Of a stretch of 7,724 bases of DNA, positions 5,452-7,724 are shown piece by piece. The notes beneath the pieces are model-generated. The model did not search any database. It saw only the letters and a list, made by a program, of their open reading frames with translations, and was not told the origin of the DNA. Each line of letters opens with the position of its first letter. Within the stretch, counting starts at the first letter, position 1. The stretch is from JBGSKY01 sp041740995 (GTDB lineage Bacteria; Planctomycetota; Planctomycetia; Pirellulales; Pirellulaceae). The translations under genes and the position numbers were made by a program. The stretch spans positions 1 to 7,724 of the forward strand of contig JBGSKY010000205.1 in assembly GCA_041740995.1 (NCBI GenBank), given 5' to 3'.

Positions 5452-5473
5452 GGATTTTGCTACCCGAAAATCC
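5452..5473. promoter_or_regulatory. Inverted repeat in the antitoxin leader, candidate operator
   Basis: GGATTTT (5452-5458) and AAAATCC (5467-5473) form a perfect 7-bp inverted repeat with an 8-base spacer, between the candidate promoter and the antitoxin start. Ribbon-helix-helix antitoxins commonly bind such sites to control their own operon. The assignment rests on position and symmetry only. Confidence 0.4.
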
Positions 5474-5493
5474 AGTCTTTACTGCCAGTTTTA

Positions 5494-5499
5494 AGTATA
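5494..5499 (-). promoter_or_regulatory. Candidate -10 box for the toxin-antitoxin operon
   Basis: On the minus strand TATACT lies about 67 bases upstream of the antitoxin ATG in an A/T-rich stretch. No good -35 box is seen at 17 bases, so the site is weak evidence. The intergenic region 5428-5564 serves two divergent genes. Confidence 0.3.
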
Positions 5500-5564
5500 G
5501 AGTTTGTTTTTCGACTCGGGAGATGTACACAAATCCCAACAAAATCTAAAGCAGGCGTTGGCAA

Positions 5565-6131
5565 GTGAGTTATGCAACAAAGAGAGACTCCAAATTGAAA
5601 CGTTACTCCGGCAATCGTGATCCAAGGTTTATCGCCATTCATCGAGGCGGCGATTTGGATTTGGCTACGCATCGCTTTCTCGTTGCGTGGGCGGCTGACT
5701 GTGCTGAACATGTTTTATCTTTGTTCACAGAAGTCCATCCAAGCGACGCTCGCCCCAGCCACGCGATTGCGATCGCTCGAGAATGGGCTAGTGGCAACGC
5801 ATCAGTCACTCGCGCCAGAGAAGCCGCGATTGGAGCGCACGCCGCAGCGAGGGAATCGTCGAATGTGGCTGCAATCGCAGTTGCTCGAGCGGCAGGCCAT
5901 GCCGTGGCAACCGCTCACATGGCGGACCATGAACTTGGGGCAGCAGCGTACGCGATCTGGGCAGTGATGAAATCGGTCAGTAAGTTTGATGCGATTCGAG
6001 TTGCCGAATCCGAATGCCGCTGGCAGCAAGCTCAACTTTCAGACGCGATCCGTGAAATGGTGCTGAGTGACCAGCAAAACAGAAATCCAAAATTCAAAAA
6101 TGTCTTTCTTGCTTCGCCACTTGCATTCTAA
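5565..6131 (+). CDS. Imm5-type immunity protein
   Basis: A 188-codon plus-strand frame of the Imm5 family of putative immunity proteins, which protect against toxins of polymorphic or contact-dependent systems. The family pattern is clear: RDPRFIAIHRGGDLDLATHR (18-37), WAADCAEHVLSLF (42-54), ARPSHAIAIAREWASGNAS, REAAIGAHAAARESS and an Ala-rich ARAAGHAVATAHMADHELGA. The fold should be all-helical and cytoplasmic. The listed start is GTG at 5565, but relatives begin close to the RDPRF segment, and a TTG at 5595 with GAGAGA upstream may be the true start. The last 20 or so residues look unlike the family and may come from a shifted 3' end. No toxin gene is next to it in this window, so it is an orphan immunity gene, divergent from the antitoxin. 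Confidence 0.8.
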   Translation: MSYATKRDSKLKRYSGNRDPRFIAIHRGGDLDLATHRFLVAWAADCAEHVLSLFTEVHPSDARPSHAIAIAREWASGNASVTRAREAAIGAHAAARESSNVAAIAVARAAGHAVATAHMADHELGAAAYAIWAVMKSVSKFDAIRVAESECRWQQAQLSDAIREMVLSDQQNRNPKFKNVFLASPLAF

Positions 6132-6330
6132 CAAGTCACTTCTGATTAACAGCGAAGCCGAACAGAACGTCAAACGCACGCCGCCTCCAAAGCATGATGA
6201 GGAAGTTGAGATTAAAGTCCAAGTTCCTGAGCCTCGCGATTTCGATGCAAACAAGGAGACGAAAGATGGAATCGTAGAAGAGTTTAAGCCACGGGTCTCC
6301 GTCAGTCCAAACATCCAAGTAAAATCTTGA
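6067..6330 (+). CDS. Small hydrophilic ORF of unknown nature
   Basis: An 87-codon plus-strand frame starts at GTG 6067 and overlaps the end of the Imm5 gene by 65 bases in another frame. The second half is rich in Glu, Lys, Asp and Pro (KRTPPPKHDEEVEIKVQVPE, then PRDFDANKETKDGIVEEFKP), which looks like real protein rather than antisense noise; the opposite strand gives only a hydrophobic frame. No domain is recognised and there is no good ribosome-binding site at the GTG. It may be the tail of a gene whose 5' part was replaced, or a chance frame. Confidence 0.25.
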   Translation: MTSKTEIQNSKMSFLLRHLHSNKSLLINSEAEQNVKRTPPPKHDEEVEIKVQVPEPRDFDANKETKDGIVEEFKPRVSVSPNIQVKS

Positions 6331-6424
6331 GTTGCTCGCGAAGAGCCGAACATCCATCGGTTGTTGGCGGATGGCTTGTCAAAGTTAGATCAAGCAGTTG
6401 CTCAATCTTTTTCGGCGGGCCAAA

Positions 6425-6881
6425 CTAGTAGACGATCGATTGACCATTGCCCATCGCCGAACAAAATAGGTCTCGCAGTTTTCCACGCTTGGCAACTTCA
6501 TTGAGACGGTTTGCAACTGACCTACCATCAAACCCATCTCGCATGTATTCAACATTAAGTTCAGTCTTCGTTCCATCTTTTCACTGAAGCGTAATGTGAT
6601 ACCCGGCGGTCTCATCCGCCGCATGACAGTCGCTGATCAATACGTCGTCAACATCAAGCTTGCCATTCGAACCTTCACAAAAAGTTCGAATTAAATATTC
6701 ATAGTCCGGGGGAATCTCCCGCGATTCCCTGTCGCAGCAACAGCGTCGTTTTAAAGCCGTCATCCTTACCTCCGAGAATCCGAATCACAGTTGCCCGTGA
6801 TACGCCACTGCGGCGAGCAAGGTCGGAAATCGAAATCTCGAGTTCGCTAACGCGGCTTTGTAATAGCGTAGATAGCGACAT
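6425..6881 (-). pseudogene. Degraded helix-turn-helix regulator gene
   Basis: From ATG 6879-6881 the frame encodes an XRE-type helix-turn-helix: ISISDLARRSGVSRATVIRI at residues 16-35, followed by LGGKDDGFK, and stops at 6699. A second protein-like frame, one base out of phase, runs on the same strand from about 6750 (DYEYLIRTFCEGSNGKLDVD, DVLISDCHAADETAGYHITL) to a TGA at 6581-6583. It continues in the same frame after that stop (KDGTKTELNVEYMRDGFDGR, then SVANRLNEVAKRGKLRDLF) to TAG 6425-6427. The simplest reading is one regulator gene broken by a frameshift near 6715-6750 and a nonsense change at 6581 (for example TGG to TGA). Two separate remnants are also possible. The regulated target is unknown. 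Confidence 0.45.
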
Positions 6882-7237
6882 TGGTTAACAATCGATTGGG
6901 ACTTTGAGTCAGAGACCGCAAGAATGCGTCACGCTACTTTTGTTGCATGTATGCAGGAAAAAGCAAGTCAAAGTTGATAGTAAGACTCGCGGCTTACGGT
7001 TTTTGAGTCCCTACAAATAAATGGCTTACGTTGTTTCTCCGTGTCTCGCGAGCAGTCTGAAAAGAGTTCGGCTTGGCTCAACTTCACTGTTTGCAGTTTT
7101 TCTAGACACAATTCAGTGAAACCGAGCGCAACAGGTTTTTCGAGCAAGCCGGTGTTTAGCAGATACGAAAAACAACTGCTTGTTTCGTATATTCCTGCAA
7201 TCTCCCCGGTCTCAACCACTCTCACTAGAATCGTTGT
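6882..7237. other. Gene-poor stretch downstream of the sigma factor gene
   Basis: No gene is supported. The longest frame is an 85-codon minus-strand one (6968-7225) that starts at a GTG 12 bases after the sigma factor stop. It contains EKPVALGFTELCLEKLQTVK, has an ordinary composition, shows no recognisable domain and lacks a clear ribosome-binding site. No terminator with a stable stem and a T-run is evident. Confidence 0.4.
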
Positions 7238-7724
7238 TCAGTCGCGGTTGCCGCCAACATCACTTAGTTTTTTGCGCAGGAATCGCTTTTCTGGCTCTTG
7301 CTTGGCGAGCGACAGTGCTCGCTCGAATGCGAGTTTGGCCTGCTTCGGGTTGCCGAGTCGCCGCAGGAATTCGCCTCTTGCGCAGTGGGCGAGGTAGTAA
7401 TCTTGCAAGTCGCCTCGATCCAAGATCGCGTCAATGATGGATAGTCCCGAGGCTACGTCGTCGCGCATTGCGATCGCGACGGCCCGATTCAGCTCAACGA
7501 CGGGAGACGAGTCCGCTCGCAGCAAAACGTCGTACAAGGCGACGATTTGTTCCCAGTCCGTTTCGCTTGCCAGCTTCGCTTCCGCGTGAACTGCGGAGAT
7601 CGCGGCTTGAATGGTGTAAACGCCGAAGCGACGGGAACGCAGGGCTTGTTCAACGAGCCGTTGACCCTCTGCAATGAAATCCCTTTTCCAAAGCGTCCGG
7701 TCCTGCTCCTCCACCAAGATGATG
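7238..7724 (-). CDS. ECF42-like RNA polymerase sigma factor, C-terminal part (5' end outside window)
   Basis: The frame is open from the right edge to TGA 7238-7240. It carries the C-terminal extension typical of ECF42 sigma factors (DUF6596 type), not the sigma-2/sigma-4 core, which lies outside the window. Evidence is EEQDRTLWKRDFIAEGQRLV, ALRSRRFGVYTIQAAISAVH, the nearly invariant TDWEQIVALYDVLLR, SPVVELNRAVAIAMRD, YYLAHCARGEFLRRLG and an AKLAFERALSLAKQEPEKRF end. This extension is TPR-like and thought to control sigma activity in place of an anti-sigma factor. Members usually sit beside YCII/DGPF-domain proteins, none of which is visible here. A GTG at 7717 is an internal codon, not the start. 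Confidence 0.9.
   Translation of the reverse strand, partial: IILVEEQDRTLWKRDFIAEGQRLVEQALRSRRFGVYTIQAAISAVHAEAKLASETDWEQIVALYDVLLRADSSPVVELNRAVAIAMRDDVASGLSIIDAILDRGDLQDYYLAHCARGEFLRRLGNPKQAKLAFERALSLAKQEPEKRFLRKKLSDVGGNRD

Noticed and set aside
6345..6375. Hairpin CCATC...GATGG as terminator or REP
   Set aside because: The stem is only about five base pairs, with no T-run and no GTAG foot.
6968..7225. 85-codon minus-strand gene after the sigma factor
   Set aside because: It has no recognisable domain, no ribosome-binding site and ordinary background composition, so it is not listed as a gene.

Overview
The window looks like an accessory stretch of a bacterial chromosome, most likely a planctomycete of the Rhodopirellula/Pirellula type. 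This is inferred from moderate GC, an exported YncE-type beta-propeller, a REP-associated transposase of a kind I associate with planctomycetes, and an ECF42-type sigma factor. No single marker proves the assignment. Several genes are broken, as expected for an island that gains and loses genes.

Layout. 1-822 (minus) is the N-terminal part of an exported beta-propeller protein whose 3' end lies outside the window. 823-1430 is gene-poor: a GTAG-footed hairpin at 894-943, then two 5'-truncated remnants lying back to back (an unidentified minus-strand tail and the C-terminus of an M28 peptidase). 1412-5427 is one long minus-strand series. In transcription order it holds a ParD-like antitoxin, a zeta-type toxin with an internal TAA, an SH3-like domain joined to a Pol-beta-type nucleotidyltransferase (RlaP/YcgL family), a REP-associated tyrosine transposase (RAYT), a second RlaP/YcgL nucleotidyltransferase, and a frameshifted DUF2809 membrane protein. 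5565-6131 (plus) is an Imm5-type immunity protein, divergent from the antitoxin. 6067-6330 is a doubtful small ORF. 6425-6881 (minus) is a degraded helix-turn-helix gene. 7238-7724 (minus) is the C-terminal part of an ECF42-like sigma factor.

The most striking feature is a set of at least eight short REP palindromes between 2656 and 3524 and at 4203-4261. They share a GTAG foot followed by a 7-8 bp stem and a GTTA-like loop, and stem changes are often matched on both arms. GTAG-footed hairpins are what RAYT transposases recognise, and the RAYT gene sits in the middle of them. The REPs meet the genes at exact points. Both nucleotidyltransferase reading frames have an ATG directly abutting a REP (ACTACG-ATG). 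The RAYT and one nucleotidyltransferase take their TAG stop from the GTAG of a REP. One REP pair is read through in frame and forms a linker inside a nucleotidyltransferase ORF. A 38-bp unit made of a REP plus a copy of the gene tail is repeated three times.

A reasonable reading is that an old toxin-antitoxin/RNA-end-modification operon (antitoxin, toxin, SH3-like protein, two nucleotidyltransferases) was colonised by a RAYT and its REPs. The toxin has since been inactivated by one nonsense change while its antitoxin stays open. The functional link between the toxin-antitoxin pair and the nucleotidyltransferases is inference from tight spacing only.
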